From NCBI GenBank assembly GCA_910586295.1, contig CAJUGE010000070.1:1-64000 (forward strand): 64,000 bases of DNA, written 5' to 3'. Source of the stretch: an uncultured Bacilli bacterium (GTDB lineage: Bacteria; Bacillota_I; Bacilli_A; RF39; UBA660). The notes under the pieces are model-generated. The model was not told the origin of the DNA. It ran no database searches and saw only the letters and a program-made list of their open reading frames with translations. The translations under genes were made by a program, and so were the position numbers. This document shows positions 45,956-54,732 of this stretch, piece after piece (position 1 is the first letter of the stretch; each line of letters begins with the position of its first letter).

Positions 45956-45969
45956 AATCTTTGGTTTTT
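45929..45969 (+). terminator. Terminator of ftsH
   Basis: AAAACCAAAGA (45929-45939) pairs perfectly with TCTTTGGTTTT (45958-45968), with a T-run. Confidence 0.85.
45949..45969 (+). repeat. Direct repeat, left copy, flanking the ATPase gene
   Basis: These 21 bases (starting AGAGTAAAATC, ending GGTTTTT) recur exactly at 47367-47387 and bracket the frameshifted DUF4143 gene. Confidence 0.8.
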
Positions 45970-45973
45970 AGTT

Positions 45974-46063
45974 TGTGAAAACGATATATCGAATTCTGTG
46001 AAAATGGTATATTGAAACTCTTGAAAATGGTATAAAAAAACCTGAAAATGGTATATTGAAATG
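45974..46063 (+). repeat. Four degenerate tandem repeats of 21-24 bp
   Basis: Units begin near 45974, 45997, 46021 and 46043, sharing TGAAAAnGGTATA and a following GAA. They lie between the ftsH terminator and the ATPase start, where a promoter or operator would be. Confidence 0.6.
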
Positions 46064-46088
46064 ATATAATAATAATGGAGATGATATT

Positions 46089-47368
46089 ATGTCTTTAAGG
46101 AAAGAAGAATATGTAGAAAGATTAGTTGATAAAAAAATAGATAAGTATTTGACTTTATTTGTGCAGTTCATTTATATGGTCCTAAATGGTGTGGGAAAAC
46201 TTGGACTGCACTAAATCATTCTAATAGTGTTACTTATATGACTTTAAAGGATAAAAGAGCTTTAGCGATGGAAAATCCTAAGTTTATTTTCGATGATGAT
46301 AGACCACAGTTAATTGATGAATGGCAGTTAGTGCCTAGTATTTGGGATGCAGTTAGGCATGAGTGTGATGTTGATAAAAACAAGGGGAAGTTTATTTTGA
46401 CTGGCTCTACTACTTTAATTAAGAATGATAAAGATGAGGTGTTTCATACTGGGATGGGTAGAATAGTAGACTGTAGAATGTATCCTATGAGTTGTTATGA
46501 GTCTGGAGACTCTAGTGGCATCGTTAGTATTTTAGATATGCTTAATCAAAAGATTGAGAATAAGGGATTCAAGAGTTTAGAACTTCCAGAAATCGCTAGG
46601 CTAATAGTAAGAGGTGGTTGGCCAGAAAATATAAAGGTTAGTGATGAAGATATTACGATATTGCCTAAGATGTATTTAGAGTCTATCATAAATAAAGATA
46701 TAAATGAAAGAAAAGATAAAAAAAGAGATTCTAATAAAATGAGTATGCTTATTAGAGCACTTGCAAGAAATGAGTCTAGTGTGGTTAGTTTTAATACTTT
46801 AGTGAAAGATATAGAAGAATATGAAAGTGAAGAAGAGCTTTTAACGAGTAGGATTACGGTTGCTGATTATTTAAGTGTTTTAGATAGTTTATATTTAACT
46901 TTGAATCAAGAAGCATTTAGTATTAATTATCGTTCTTCTAAAAGAATTGGTAAATCACCTAAGAGACATTTTGTGGATCCTAGTTTAGCTTGTGCTAGTT
47001 TAGGCTTGAATGTTTCTAAGCTTATGAATGATTTTAATACTTTTGGTCTTATGTTTGAGTCGCTTGTACTTCGTGATTTAAAAATATATATGGATACTAC
47101 CAATGGTAAAGTATTTTATTTTAGAGATAATATTAGTGGAGCTGAAGTGGATGTTATTTTAGAGTTTGCTGATTCTAGTTATGCAGCAGTAGAGGTTAAA
47201 CTTAGTTTTAATTATATTGAAGAGGCAAAGAAAAGTTTAAAGAAATTTTATGATAATGTTTCTGTTAAGCCTAAATTTATGTGTATTATAGTTGGACATT
47301 ACGATGCTATTTGTAGGGATGATGAAACTGGTATATATATAGTTCCTATAAATGCTCTTAAACCTTAG
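46089..47368 (+). pseudogene. AAA (AAA_14) + DUF4143 ATPase with a frameshift before the P-loop
   Basis: From ATG 46089 (GGAG upstream) the reading starts MSLRKEEYVERLVDKKIDKY and continues to LTLF. There a missing base (TTTGTGCA for TTTGGTGCA, about 46158-46162) throws it off. The next frame reads VHLYGPKWCGKTWTALNHSN (Walker A), then FIFDDDRPQLIDEWQLVPSI (Walker B), IVRGGWPENIK and a C-terminal DUF4143 PD-(D/E)XK-like domain (GAEVDVILEF, AVEVKLSF) to 47368. An intact gene would code about 426 residues. From an internal start at 46238 only a protein lacking the P-loop could be made. Such ATPases are common, mobile and functionally obscure; some act as DNA-dependent or toxin-like systems. Confidence 0.78.
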
Positions 47369-47387
47369 AGTAAAATCTTTGGTTTTT
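47367..47387 (+). repeat. Direct repeat, right copy, flanking the ATPase gene
   Basis: Exact copy of 45949-45969. It gives the ATPase gene a terminator-like end (AAACC 47360-47364 with GGTTT 47381-47385 and T-run). Confidence 0.8.
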
Positions 47388-47402
47388 GTTTTAAAAGAAA
47401 AA

Positions 47403-47472
47403 ATTGATTAGTAAAACGTCGGGGCTTCTAACTATTAAAGTTTAGCCATTTATGACACGAATACTAATCAAT
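47403..47472. other. Structured intergenic element
   Basis: ATTGATTAGTA (47403-47413) and TACTAATCAAT (47462-47472) are perfect 11-bp inverted repeats. Inside, nested short stems can form in order: GTC/GAC, GGCT/AGCC and AACT/AGTT. This suggests a folded RNA or a single-strand DNA recombination site. It lies 90 bases before a repeat-protein gene. It matches no riboswitch that I know. Confidence 0.5.
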
Positions 47473-47562
47473 GTATGTTAATTATAACATAAGATTTGGT
47501 TGAAAGTAAATATGGCTTTATGAAAAGTTATATTGTATAATTAGTTTAGGGTGGTAGTTTTA

Positions 47563-48858
47563 ATGAAATATAGTTTTGTTAAAGAAATAAGAGAAATGAA
47601 TTTGCAATTTTATGATTTAAAGAATTTATTGCTAGTTTTAAGTAATATGGGTGAAAAAGATTTTAAGAGGGTATATAAAAGATTAAAAAATTCAAATAAT
47701 AGAGATGTGTTTGTTAGTTTAGTTAATAAGTTAATTTTAAATCAATATGGAAGTCTTGATGATGTTTTTAAAATTATGGATAAGTTGGAGCAATTGTCAT
47801 TTAATGATAATGCTTTAAAGTTAGTTTATGGAGATTTTATTTATATATATAGAAGTGTAGATGAAATATTAGAATCAATGGATAAGGTTAGTGAAGAAAC
47901 CGATTTTCTTATGTTTTATGATGTTTATATTTTACGATATAGAAATCATTCTGAACATATGAAATTAATTGAAAAAGCAAAGTTGTATAGATATAAGTCC
48001 TCAATTCTTATGATTGCTAGAGATGAAAATATATTGAAAAATAGGTTTTTAGAAGAACAATTACAAATAATGACTATTGTAAAGAAACATAGATGTAATA
48101 ATAAGGTAATTGATTTATTACGTAATAAATGTTTATTAGAAAATAGGACATTTGAAGATGTAGAAAATTATGTTTTAGTTTTAAAGAAATATAAATATAG
48201 TTCTATTGTATTAGATTTATTAACTAATGAAGATTTAGTAGTAGGTAGAACTGCTAATGAGCATATAGCTTTAATTGATAAGTTAAGTGAATGTGGTTTT
48301 GATTATAGAGCAAGAGAAGTATTGTCATCTGAGGCTATACTGGAAAATAGAACAAATGAAGAATCATTTAAATTATTAGAACAGGTTGTTTTAAATAATT
48401 ATAATGCATATATTATGGAGCTTGTTACTGACATTAATGTATTAAAAAATAGAAATAATGAAGATTTGCTAAAATTAATAGCAGTTTTAAAAGAGTTAGG
48501 TTATGATAGGAATGCTTATGAAATTGCTATATCTGAAGTGGTTTTAAAATATAGAGGTGTAGATGAACAAATATTATTAATGAGAAAAATATGTGATACT
48601 TTTAGACCTAATATTAATTTATTTATTGCTTATGATTTTGTAGCACTTTGTGATATTGGACAGCAATTAATTGCAATAGACACTAATTCTGCTAGTAAAA
48701 ATATTTTAAACTTTAAAAGTGTTTTAAGTATTGTTAGTGATGAGAAAGAGTTAGATGAACTTTTAGGTATTTTAGCTGAATGTGATGATACTAAGGAAAT
48801 GAAAGTATCTGAAGAATACTTTGCTAGAAAATTAAGACAAAGAGATTTACCATTTTAG
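47563..48858 (+). CDS. Helical-repeat (solenoid) protein of unknown function
   Basis: About 431 residues, no signal or membrane segment. It is built of about ten repeats of 36-40 residues with the core VLENRTxEExxxLixxLxxxxYxxxAxxxL. Examples are AILENRTNEESFKLLEQVVL, NVLKNRNNEDLLKLIAVLKE and VVLKYRGVDEQILLMRKICD. This is typical of alpha-solenoid scaffolds that bind proteins or RNA, but not clearly TPR, PPR or Sel1. ATG 47563 is preferred over GTG 47551, which lies in AGGGTGG. It follows the structured element 47403-47472 and precedes parA. Confidence 0.65.
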   Translation: MKYSFVKEIREMNLQFYDLKNLLLVLSNMGEKDFKRVYKRLKNSNNRDVFVSLVNKLILNQYGSLDDVFKIMDKLEQLSFNDNALKLVYGDFIYIYRSVDEILESMDKVSEETDFLMFYDVYILRYRNHSEHMKLIEKAKLYRYKSSILMIARDENILKNRFLEEQLQIMTIVKKHRCNNKVIDLLRNKCLLENRTFEDVENYVLVLKKYKYSSIVLDLLTNEDLVVGRTANEHIALIDKLSECGFDYRAREVLSSEAILENRTNEESFKLLEQVVLNNYNAYIMELVTDINVLKNRNNEDLLKLIAVLKELGYDRNAYEIAISEVVLKYRGVDEQILLMRKICDTFRPNINLFIAYDFVALCDIGQQLIAIDTNSASKNILNFKSVLSIVSDEKELDELLGILAECDDTKEMKVSEEYFARKLRQRDLPF

Positions 48859-48862
48859 TTTT

Positions 48863-48890
48863 AAGTCAAGTGTATCTTGGCTTTTTGTTT
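48863..48890 (+). terminator. Terminator of the repeat protein gene
   Basis: AAGTCAAG (48863-48870) pairs with CTTGGCTT (48876-48883) including a wobble, followed by T. Confidence 0.7.
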
Positions 48891-49024
48891 TCTTTTAAAT
48901 GTACTTGAAGAATAGTAAAAAAAATGTTATTCTTATAATAGGCAAAATAATTGAAATATATTAAAATAACTGTATATTTATTTTATAATTTGTGCTAAAA
49001 TTGTTTATAGTGAGGTAGTATATT

Positions 49025-49837
49025 ATGGGAAAGGTTATATCACTTGTAAATCAAAAAGGTGGGGTAGGCAAAACAACCACTAGTATTAACTTAAGCAGCG
49101 CTTTAGGACATTTGGGAAAAAAAGTTTTGTTAATTGACTTTGACCCTCAGAGTAATAGTACTACTGGGATAGGTCTTAATAAGGCTGATATTAATAAAAG
49201 TATTTATGATGTTATTATGCATAGTTGTGATATTAAGGAGGCAATACTTAAAACTAAGTTTAAAAACCTTAGTGTTATTCCTTCTATGATATATCTTAGT
49301 GGTGCTGAGATGGAGCTTATGCAAAATGCTATGACAGAACAAGACTATATAATAGGTGATCAATTAAAATTGCAGATTGATACTATTAGAGATAGATATG
49401 ATTATATTTTGATAGATTGTCCTCCTACTTTAGGTGTTTTGACTACTAATGCTTTAGCGGCTAGTGATAGTGTTTTAATACCAGTGCAGTGTGAGTATTA
49501 TTCACTAGAGGGAGTGACACAGTTACTAAATACAATTCTTCTTACTCAAAGTAAAATTAATCCAAAACTTGATATAGAAGGTGTACTACTAACTATGCTT
49601 GATGGTAGAACTTTGGTTGGATTAGAAGTTGTGGAAGATGTTAGAAAGTTTTTTAAAGAAAAAGTATTTAATACAATTATTCCAAGACTAGTAAGATTAG
49701 TTGAAGCACCAAGTCATGGAAAACCAATATTAGAATATGATCCGAAGTGTAGAGGTGCACTTGCTTACATTAATTTAGCGAAGGAAGTGATTGAAAGAGA
49801 TGGAAAACAAGAGGAAAGCGCTAGGGAGGGGGCTTGA
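49025..49837 (+). CDS. parA: Chromosome-partitioning ATPase ParA (Soj)
   Basis: Protein of 270 residues. Deviant Walker A KGGVGKTTTSINLSSALG at residues 10-27, then LLIDFDPQSNSTTGIG and YILIDCPPTLGVLTTNALAA. It is a dimerising ATPase that moves ParB-parS complexes and influences replication initiation. It overlaps parB by 38 bases. Together with ychF and rpsF-ssb-rpsR it marks the left flank of the origin in B. subtilis. Confidence 0.97.
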   Translation: MGKVISLVNQKGGVGKTTTSINLSSALGHLGKKVLLIDFDPQSNSTTGIGLNKADINKSIYDVIMHSCDIKEAILKTKFKNLSVIPSMIYLSGAEMELMQNAMTEQDYIIGDQLKLQIDTIRDRYDYILIDCPPTLGVLTTNALAASDSVLIPVQCEYYSLEGVTQLLNTILLTQSKINPKLDIEGVLLTMLDGRTLVGLEVVEDVRKFFKEKVFNTIIPRLVRLVEAPSHGKPILEYDPKCRGALAYINLAKEVIERDGKQEESAREGA

Positions 49838-50687
49838 ACAATTATTTAGTAATGAGGCTTTTAATATAGATGAATTTGAAAAGTCTATAGTAGAGACGAC
49901 TTCTAAAGAAGATGTTGTTCAAGTTAATTTAAGTGAATTAAGAAGTAATCCTTATCAACCTAGAAAGGTTTTTGATCCAGAAAAATTAGATGAGCTTACA
50001 AGTAGTATTAGAGAATATGGTGTTATTGAACCTATTATAGTTAAGAAAAGTATTAAAGGATTTGAGATTGTTGCAGGTGAAAGAAGAAGTTTGGCTGCTA
50101 AGAAGGCTGGACTTGAAACTATACCTGCTATTGTGCGTGAGTTTACTGATGAAGAAATGATGAGTATAGCAATTTTAGAGAATATTCAAAGAGAAAATTT
50201 GAATATTATAGAAGAAGCTATGGCTTATAAGAATATGTTAGAGAAACTTCATTTAACTCAAGAAGAACTTAGTAAGAAAGTTGGTAAGAGTAGAAGTCAT
50301 ATAACTAATATCTTGGGAATTTTATGTTTGCCTAAGAGTGTGCAAGATATGGTTTTATCAAATAAGTTAAGTATGGGGCATGCTAGATGTCTTAGTAAAC
50401 TTAATAATGAAGAGCAAATACTTAATATGGCTAATAGAGTTGTAGAAGAGAAATTAAGTGTTAGAGATTTAGAAAATGCGCTTAGTGAAGGTGATTTTGA
50501 AAAAAAGATAGTTATTAAGAAAAAAGAACCTAAAGATGAAAGACATGTTCATATTCAGAGAATTATGAGAGAGAAAATAGGTACATTGGTTAAAGTTAAT
50601 AATAAGAATATAGTTATTCCTTTTGATAGTGATAGTGACCTTGAAAGGATACTTGAAATTATTAATATTAATTTAAATGTAGATTAG
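49800..50687 (+). CDS. parB: Chromosome-partitioning protein ParB (Spo0J)
   Basis: About 295 residues. It begins MENKRKALGRGLEQLFS (ParA-activating peptide), then the CTPase/ParB core LSELRSNPYQPRKVFDPEKL and IVAGERRSLAAKKAG, the HTH LTQEELSKKVGKSRSHITNI and a C-terminal dimer domain. It loads on parS as a CTP-dependent clamp. ATG 49800 was chosen for homology of the start and the AAGGAAGTGA upstream. No canonical parS was spotted in the window by eye. Confidence 0.97.
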   Translation: MENKRKALGRGLEQLFSNEAFNIDEFEKSIVETTSKEDVVQVNLSELRSNPYQPRKVFDPEKLDELTSSIREYGVIEPIIVKKSIKGFEIVAGERRSLAAKKAGLETIPAIVREFTDEEMMSIAILENIQRENLNIIEEAMAYKNMLEKLHLTQEELSKKVGKSRSHITNILGILCLPKSVQDMVLSNKLSMGHARCLSKLNNEEQILNMANRVVEEKLSVRDLENALSEGDFEKKIVIKKKEPKDERHVHIQRIMREKIGTLVKVNNKNIVIPFDSDSDLERILEIININLNVD

Positions 50688-50694
50688 GTGGAGT

Positions 50695-50889
50695 ATGAAA
50701 TACGAACTTGGAAGTATAGTAATAATGAAGAAAGCTCATCCTTGTGGTGAAAATTTGTGGAAGGTTATTAGACTTGGTGTAGATATTAAACTTGAGTGTG
50801 TTAAGTGTGGAAGAACAATAATGATGGATAGAATAGAATTTGAAAGAAAACTAAAGAAAGTGGTGGAAGATGAAAAAAAAGAGATTTAA
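50695..50889 (+). CDS. DUF951 family protein (YyzM-like)
   Basis: Protein of 64 residues. DUF951 signature: IVIMKKAHPCGENLWKVIRL, then VDIKLECVKCGRTIMMDRIE. The cysteines of CVKC may bind metal or nucleic acid. A DUF951 gene lies between spo0J and ychF across Bacilli, as it does here. It overlaps the transporter start by 20 bases. Function unknown. Confidence 0.9.
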   Translation: MKYELGSIVIMKKAHPCGENLWKVIRLGVDIKLECVKCGRTIMMDRIEFERKLKKVVEDEKKEI

Positions 50890-52399
50890 TCCTATATTTA
50901 TTTTTATTATAATGACGTTTGTTACAATACTACTTAGTTTTGTTTTATCTCTTTTTAATTTGCAAGCTGAATACAGTACAGTTAATTCATATACTAATAC
51001 TTTGCAAAATAATGTTATTCAAGTTGAGAATTTATTTAGTGGCACTGGTATTAAGTATATTATTTCTAATACAGTTAGTAATTTTGTTGATTTTGCTCCA
51101 CTTAGTACTTTGATTATTATATTAATAGGCATTGGAGTTTTGGAAAAGTCAGGTTTTGCTAAAACATTCTTTACCTTGATTACTCAAAATTTTAGAAAGA
51201 ATAGTATAACTTTTGCTTTGATTCTTATTAGTATTCTTGCAAGTTTGTTTGGAGAAATTGGTTTTGTTTTATTATTACCTATAGGCGCTATGTTGTTTAA
51301 GTATGGACATAGACATCCATTTGGAGGAATTATTGCTTCTTTTGCAGGAATGTGTTTTGGATATGGAATAAATATTTTTATGTCTAGTACTGATAGTAGT
51401 TTATTAAGTTTTACTTTATCTGCAGCAAGAGTAATTGATACTGACTATGTTGTTGGTCAATATTTTTCTTTGTTTTTTATGATTGTTGCTATAATTGCAG
51501 CTTCAATTGTTATGACAAGAGTGACAGAAAAAACTATTATGCCTAAGTTAGGTAAATATGAGTTTGATGAAGTTGAAACTTTAGATAAGGTTATATTTAC
51601 TAATAGAGAATTAAGAGGGTTAGTAGTAGGTATTGGGGCGGCTTTATTATATATATTAGCTGTAGTTTATATGATAGTACCTGGTCTGCCTTTTAGTGGT
51701 GGTCTTTTGGATTCTAATGGAACTTTTTACATTGATAAGCTTTTTGGTGTTAATTCTTTATTTAGTCAAGGCTTTGTGTTTATAATAACTTTTCTTTTCA
51801 TAGTGATTGGCTTATCATATGGGTTTATGGCAAAGACTCTAAAAACTAATCAGGATGTTAGTGATTGTTTATCATATTCTTTGGATGGGGTTGGTAGCAT
51901 ATTAGTTTTAATTTTTGTTTCTAGTTTGTTTATTAGCACTTTTCAAAAGAGTAATATAGGATTGGTTGTTGTAGCACTTTTATCTCAATTAATGAATGTA
52001 TTTAATTTTTCTGGGATAGGGTTAGTAATTTTATTATTTATTATTTCTATTATTGCTGGACTCTTTTATACAGGTTTAGTTTCAAAGTGGCAAGTTATGA
52101 GTGGACAAGTAGTACCTGCTTTGATGAATGCTAGTGTAAGCCCAGAATTTGCTCAGATAGTATATGTTGGAGGTTCTAGTTTGTCACTTGCTTTTACTCC
52201 AATTATGTTGTATTATGTAATTTATGTTGCTTATATGGAGAAATATGATAAGAGTAATCAAGTAACACTTACTAAGTCATTTAGTTATATGAGAAGTTAT
52301 GGAGCAACAATGATAGTTCTTTGGATACTTTTGATATTAGGCTTTTATATATCAGGTCTTCCAATTGGTATAGGAAGTACACCTAGTTTGTCATTTTAA
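50870..52399 (+). CDS. AbgT-family transporter
   Basis: Protein of 509 residues with about 11-13 membrane segments. The N-terminal part matches AbgT proteins: LFSGTGIKYIISNTVSNFVD, then FAPLSTLIIILIGIGVLEKS, and later FTYTGLVSKWQ-like and VVPALMNASVSPEFAQIVYV. AbgT transports p-aminobenzoyl-glutamate in E. coli; relatives are drug or dipeptide-like exporters. It is inserted between the DUF951 gene and ychF. Substrate not known. Confidence 0.8.
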   Translation: MKKKRFNPIFIFIIMTFVTILLSFVLSLFNLQAEYSTVNSYTNTLQNNVIQVENLFSGTGIKYIISNTVSNFVDFAPLSTLIIILIGIGVLEKSGFAKTFFTLITQNFRKNSITFALILISILASLFGEIGFVLLLPIGAMLFKYGHRHPFGGIIASFAGMCFGYGINIFMSSTDSSLLSFTLSAARVIDTDYVVGQYFSLFFMIVAIIAASIVMTRVTEKTIMPKLGKYEFDEVETLDKVIFTNRELRGLVVGIGAALLYILAVVYMIVPGLPFSGGLLDSNGTFYIDKLFGVNSLFSQGFVFIITFLFIVIGLSYGFMAKTLKTNQDVSDCLSYSLDGVGSILVLIFVSSLFISTFQKSNIGLVVVALLSQLMNVFNFSGIGLVILLFIISIIAGLFYTGLVSKWQVMSGQVVPALMNASVSPEFAQIVYVGGSSLSLAFTPIMLYYVIYVAYMEKYDKSNQVTLTKSFSYMRSYGATMIVLWILLILGFYISGLPIGIGSTPSLSF

Positions 52400-52414
52400 A
52401 TAGGAGGGGATTTT

Positions 52415-53515
52415 ATGGCACTTAAGGCAGGAATTATAGGTATGCCCAATGTTGGGAAGAGTACACTTTTTAATGCAATAACTAAAAAAAATATTTTGGC
52501 AGCAAATTATCCTTTTGCAACTATAGATCCGAATTTAGGCACTGTTACAGTCCCAGATAAGAGGTTGTCAGTTTTAGAAGATATGTATGTTCCAGAGAGA
52601 ACCATTCCCACTCAGTATGAGTTTACTGATATTGCAGGTCTTGTTAAGGGAGCTTCTTCTGGTGAGGGACTTGGAAATAAATTTTTAAGTCATATAAGAG
52701 AAGTAGATGCAGTTATTCATGTAGTTAGATGTTTTGAAGATAAGGATATTATACATGTTGAGGGTAGTTTAGATCCAATAAGAGATATTGAAATTATAAA
52801 TTTAGAACTTGCTATAAGTGATATGGAGATTGTTAGTAATAGGTTAGACAGAATTACTAAGAAAGCTCAAACTAGTAATGATAAAGTTGCTTTGAAGGAA
52901 GTTGGCATTTTAAGTCGTTGTAAGGATCATTTGGCTGGTGGTGGTGCTCTTAGGGATTTGGAGTTTACAGATGATGAGCTTGAAGTTATTAAGGCATTTA
53001 ATTTTATTACTCTTAAACCTATGATTTATTTAGCAAATGTTAATGAGATGGATTTGGTTATGAATAATAATGAATATATTGATAGTGTTAGAGAATATGC
53101 TAGTAATCATGCATGTGAAGTAGTCTTAATGTGTACTAAGATAGAGAGTGAGCTTGCAGAGCTTGAAGATAGTGATAGAAAAGTATTTTTAGAAGAATTA
53201 GGTATAAAAGAGAGTGGACTTGATCAATTAATAAATACTACTTATAAGATATTAGGTCTCAAGACTTTTTTTACTGTTGGTAGTGATGAAGTGCGAGCTT
53301 GGACTTTTAGAGATGGAATGAAAGCACCTGAATGTGCTGGTATAATTCATACAGATTTTCAAAAAGGTTTTATTAAGGCAGAAGTTATGTCTTATGAAGA
53401 TTTGATTGAATGTGGTAATGAAGTCAAGGTAAAAGAAGCTGGTAAGGTAAGACTTGAAGGAAAGGATTATACTATGCAGGATGGAGATATATGTCATTTT
53501 AGATTTAATGTTTAG
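52415..53515 (+). CDS. ychF: Redox-regulated ATPase YchF (Obg family)
   Basis: Protein of 366 residues, standard length. P-loop GMPNVGKSTLFNAITKKNIL at residues 8-27, DPNLGTVTVPDKRL, DIAGLVKGASSGEGLGNKFL and a C-terminal TGS domain (FTVGSDEVRAWTFRDGMKAP). The G4-like motif is NVNE rather than NKxD, which explains its ATP preference. It binds ribosomes. The parAB-DUF951-ychF-rpsF order is conserved in Bacilli. Confidence 0.97.
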   Translation: MALKAGIIGMPNVGKSTLFNAITKKNILAANYPFATIDPNLGTVTVPDKRLSVLEDMYVPERTIPTQYEFTDIAGLVKGASSGEGLGNKFLSHIREVDAVIHVVRCFEDKDIIHVEGSLDPIRDIEIINLELAISDMEIVSNRLDRITKKAQTSNDKVALKEVGILSRCKDHLAGGGALRDLEFTDDELEVIKAFNFITLKPMIYLANVNEMDLVMNNNEYIDSVREYASNHACEVVLMCTKIESELAELEDSDRKVFLEELGIKESGLDQLINTTYKILGLKTFFTVGSDEVRAWTFRDGMKAPECAGIIHTDFQKGFIKAEVMSYEDLIECGNEVKVKEAGKVRLEGKDYTMQDGDICHFRFNV

Positions 53516-53535
53516 GGTACTTAGTATCCTTTTTC
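53514..53535 (+). terminator. Terminator of ychF
   Basis: AGGGTAC (53514-53520) pairs with GTATCCT (53524-53530), then T. It overlaps the stop codon. Confidence 0.75.
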
Positions 53536-53610
53536 TATGACAAGTTTGTTATGTTGTTGTAGCAAAATCAAAGATAAAATGATATAATGTAAGTAAGAGG
53601 AGGATTGATT

Positions 53611-53958
53611 ATGAAGAAGTTTTGTTCAAATTGTGGAAATGAACTAGTTGAAGGTGCAGATGTATGTACTAAGTGCGGAAAAATGGTTGGTAGTTCTACT
53701 GCTCAAACTGGTAGTAAAAATAAGATTGCTGCTGCTTTACTTGCGTTCTTTTTAGGAACTTTTGGAGCACATAATTTTTATTTAGGTTATACTAGTAAAG
53801 CTGTAACTCAGTTAGTATTGACTTTGATTGGTTATTTCACATTAGTATTTCTCATTGGTTCATTATTTATAATGGCTACTGGAATTTGGGCATTTATTGA
53901 ATTTATAATGATTTTAACAGGAAGTATTAAAGATTCTGATGGAAATGCTTTAGTTTAG
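53611..53958 (+). CDS. Zinc-ribbon TM2-domain membrane protein
   Basis: About 115 residues. An N-terminal zinc ribbon (FCSNCGNELVEGADVCTKCG) is followed by a TM2 domain: ALLAFFLGTFGAHNFYLGYT, then two membrane segments ending SIKDSDGNALV. TM2 proteins are common small membrane proteins of unknown role. ATG 53611 has AGGAGGA upstream. It ends 10 bases before a second zinc-ribbon membrane gene, likely one message. Confidence 0.88.
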   Translation: MKKFCSNCGNELVEGADVCTKCGKMVGSSTAQTGSKNKIAAALLAFFLGTFGAHNFYLGYTSKAVTQLVLTLIGYFTLVFLIGSLFIMATGIWAFIEFIMILTGSIKDSDGNALV

Positions 53959-53968
53959 GAGACTTTTT

Positions 53969-54688
53969 ATGATTAAATATTGTGGAGAATGTGGTGCAGA
54001 TTTAAGAAAGACTAACGGTATATGCAAGAATTGCGCAAGTAAACATAAGTATAGTTCTGGTGGAGTAATAAATAGAATAAATATCAAAGAAGGTGCAAAG
54101 GAAGTTTTAGATAAGTATTTTTGGAAGATATTTAAAGCAAGTTTTTTTGTCTATGTTATTATGGCTTTATCTATGTTATTAGTGGATAAGCTACTTGATT
54201 CAAAAACTTTGATGTATGATGTTGCATCTTTATTTAGAGTTTTTATATTTATGCCATTGTCTGTTGGTTTAATAAGGTACATTCTAAAAATAATTAGAGA
54301 TGAGGAAGTAAAATTTGATGAAATTTTTGTATATTACGATAGACGAATATTTATAGTCTTTGGGGTAGGTTTCTTAGTCTCTTTGATTAGTGTATTATGG
54401 GCATTCCTGTTTATAGTGCCAGGTGTTATAGCATATTTATCTTATTCATTTTGTAATTATATTTTAGTAGATAATGATGATATGAATGTTATGGAAATAC
54501 TTGCAGAAAGTAAAAGACTTACAGATGGTTATAAGGGAGATATTTTCTTATTTATTTTAAGTTTTGTGGGTTGGTATTTGTTATCAATATTTACTTTCGG
54601 TATAGTATTTATATATGTTATTCCATATTCTGCTGTTTCTTATGCAATGTATTATGAAGAGTTAAAGAGACTTAAACAAGAAAAATAA
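53969..54688 (+). CDS. Zinc-ribbon DUF975-type membrane protein
   Basis: Protein of 239 residues. Zinc ribbon at the start (YCGECGADLRKTNGICKNCA), then four or more membrane segments with DUF975-like text: PLSVGLIRYILKIIRDEEVK, LLWAFLFIVPGVIAYLSY-like, SKRLTDGYKGDIFLFILSFV. Function unknown. It is paired with the TM2 gene and ends at a strong bidirectional terminator. Confidence 0.78.
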   Translation: MIKYCGECGADLRKTNGICKNCASKHKYSSGGVINRINIKEGAKEVLDKYFWKIFKASFFVYVIMALSMLLVDKLLDSKTLMYDVASLFRVFIFMPLSVGLIRYILKIIRDEEVKFDEIFVYYDRRIFIVFGVGFLVSLISVLWAFLFIVPGVIAYLSYSFCNYILVDNDDMNVMEILAESKRLTDGYKGDIFLFILSFVGWYLLSIFTFGIVFIYVIPYSAVSYAMYYEELKRLKQEK

Positions 54689-54697
54689 GAATTATAA

Positions 54698-54732
54698 AAA
54701 AATATTGTATCAGATATAGATACGATATTTTT
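54698..54732. terminator. Strong bidirectional terminator
   Basis: AAAAATATTGTATC (54698-54711) pairs with GATACGATATTTTT (54719-54732) over 14 bp (one wobble) between convergent genes. Confidence 0.85.

Noticed and set aside
46238..47368. An intact protein starting at 46238
   Set aside because: This start lacks a ribosome site and would drop the Walker A loop that is visible in frame just upstream; the real start is at 46089 with a frameshift between.
49025..50687. parS site or replication origin near parAB
   Set aside because: No TGTTTCACGTGAAACA-like site, DnaA-box cluster or dnaA gene was seen; not supportable.
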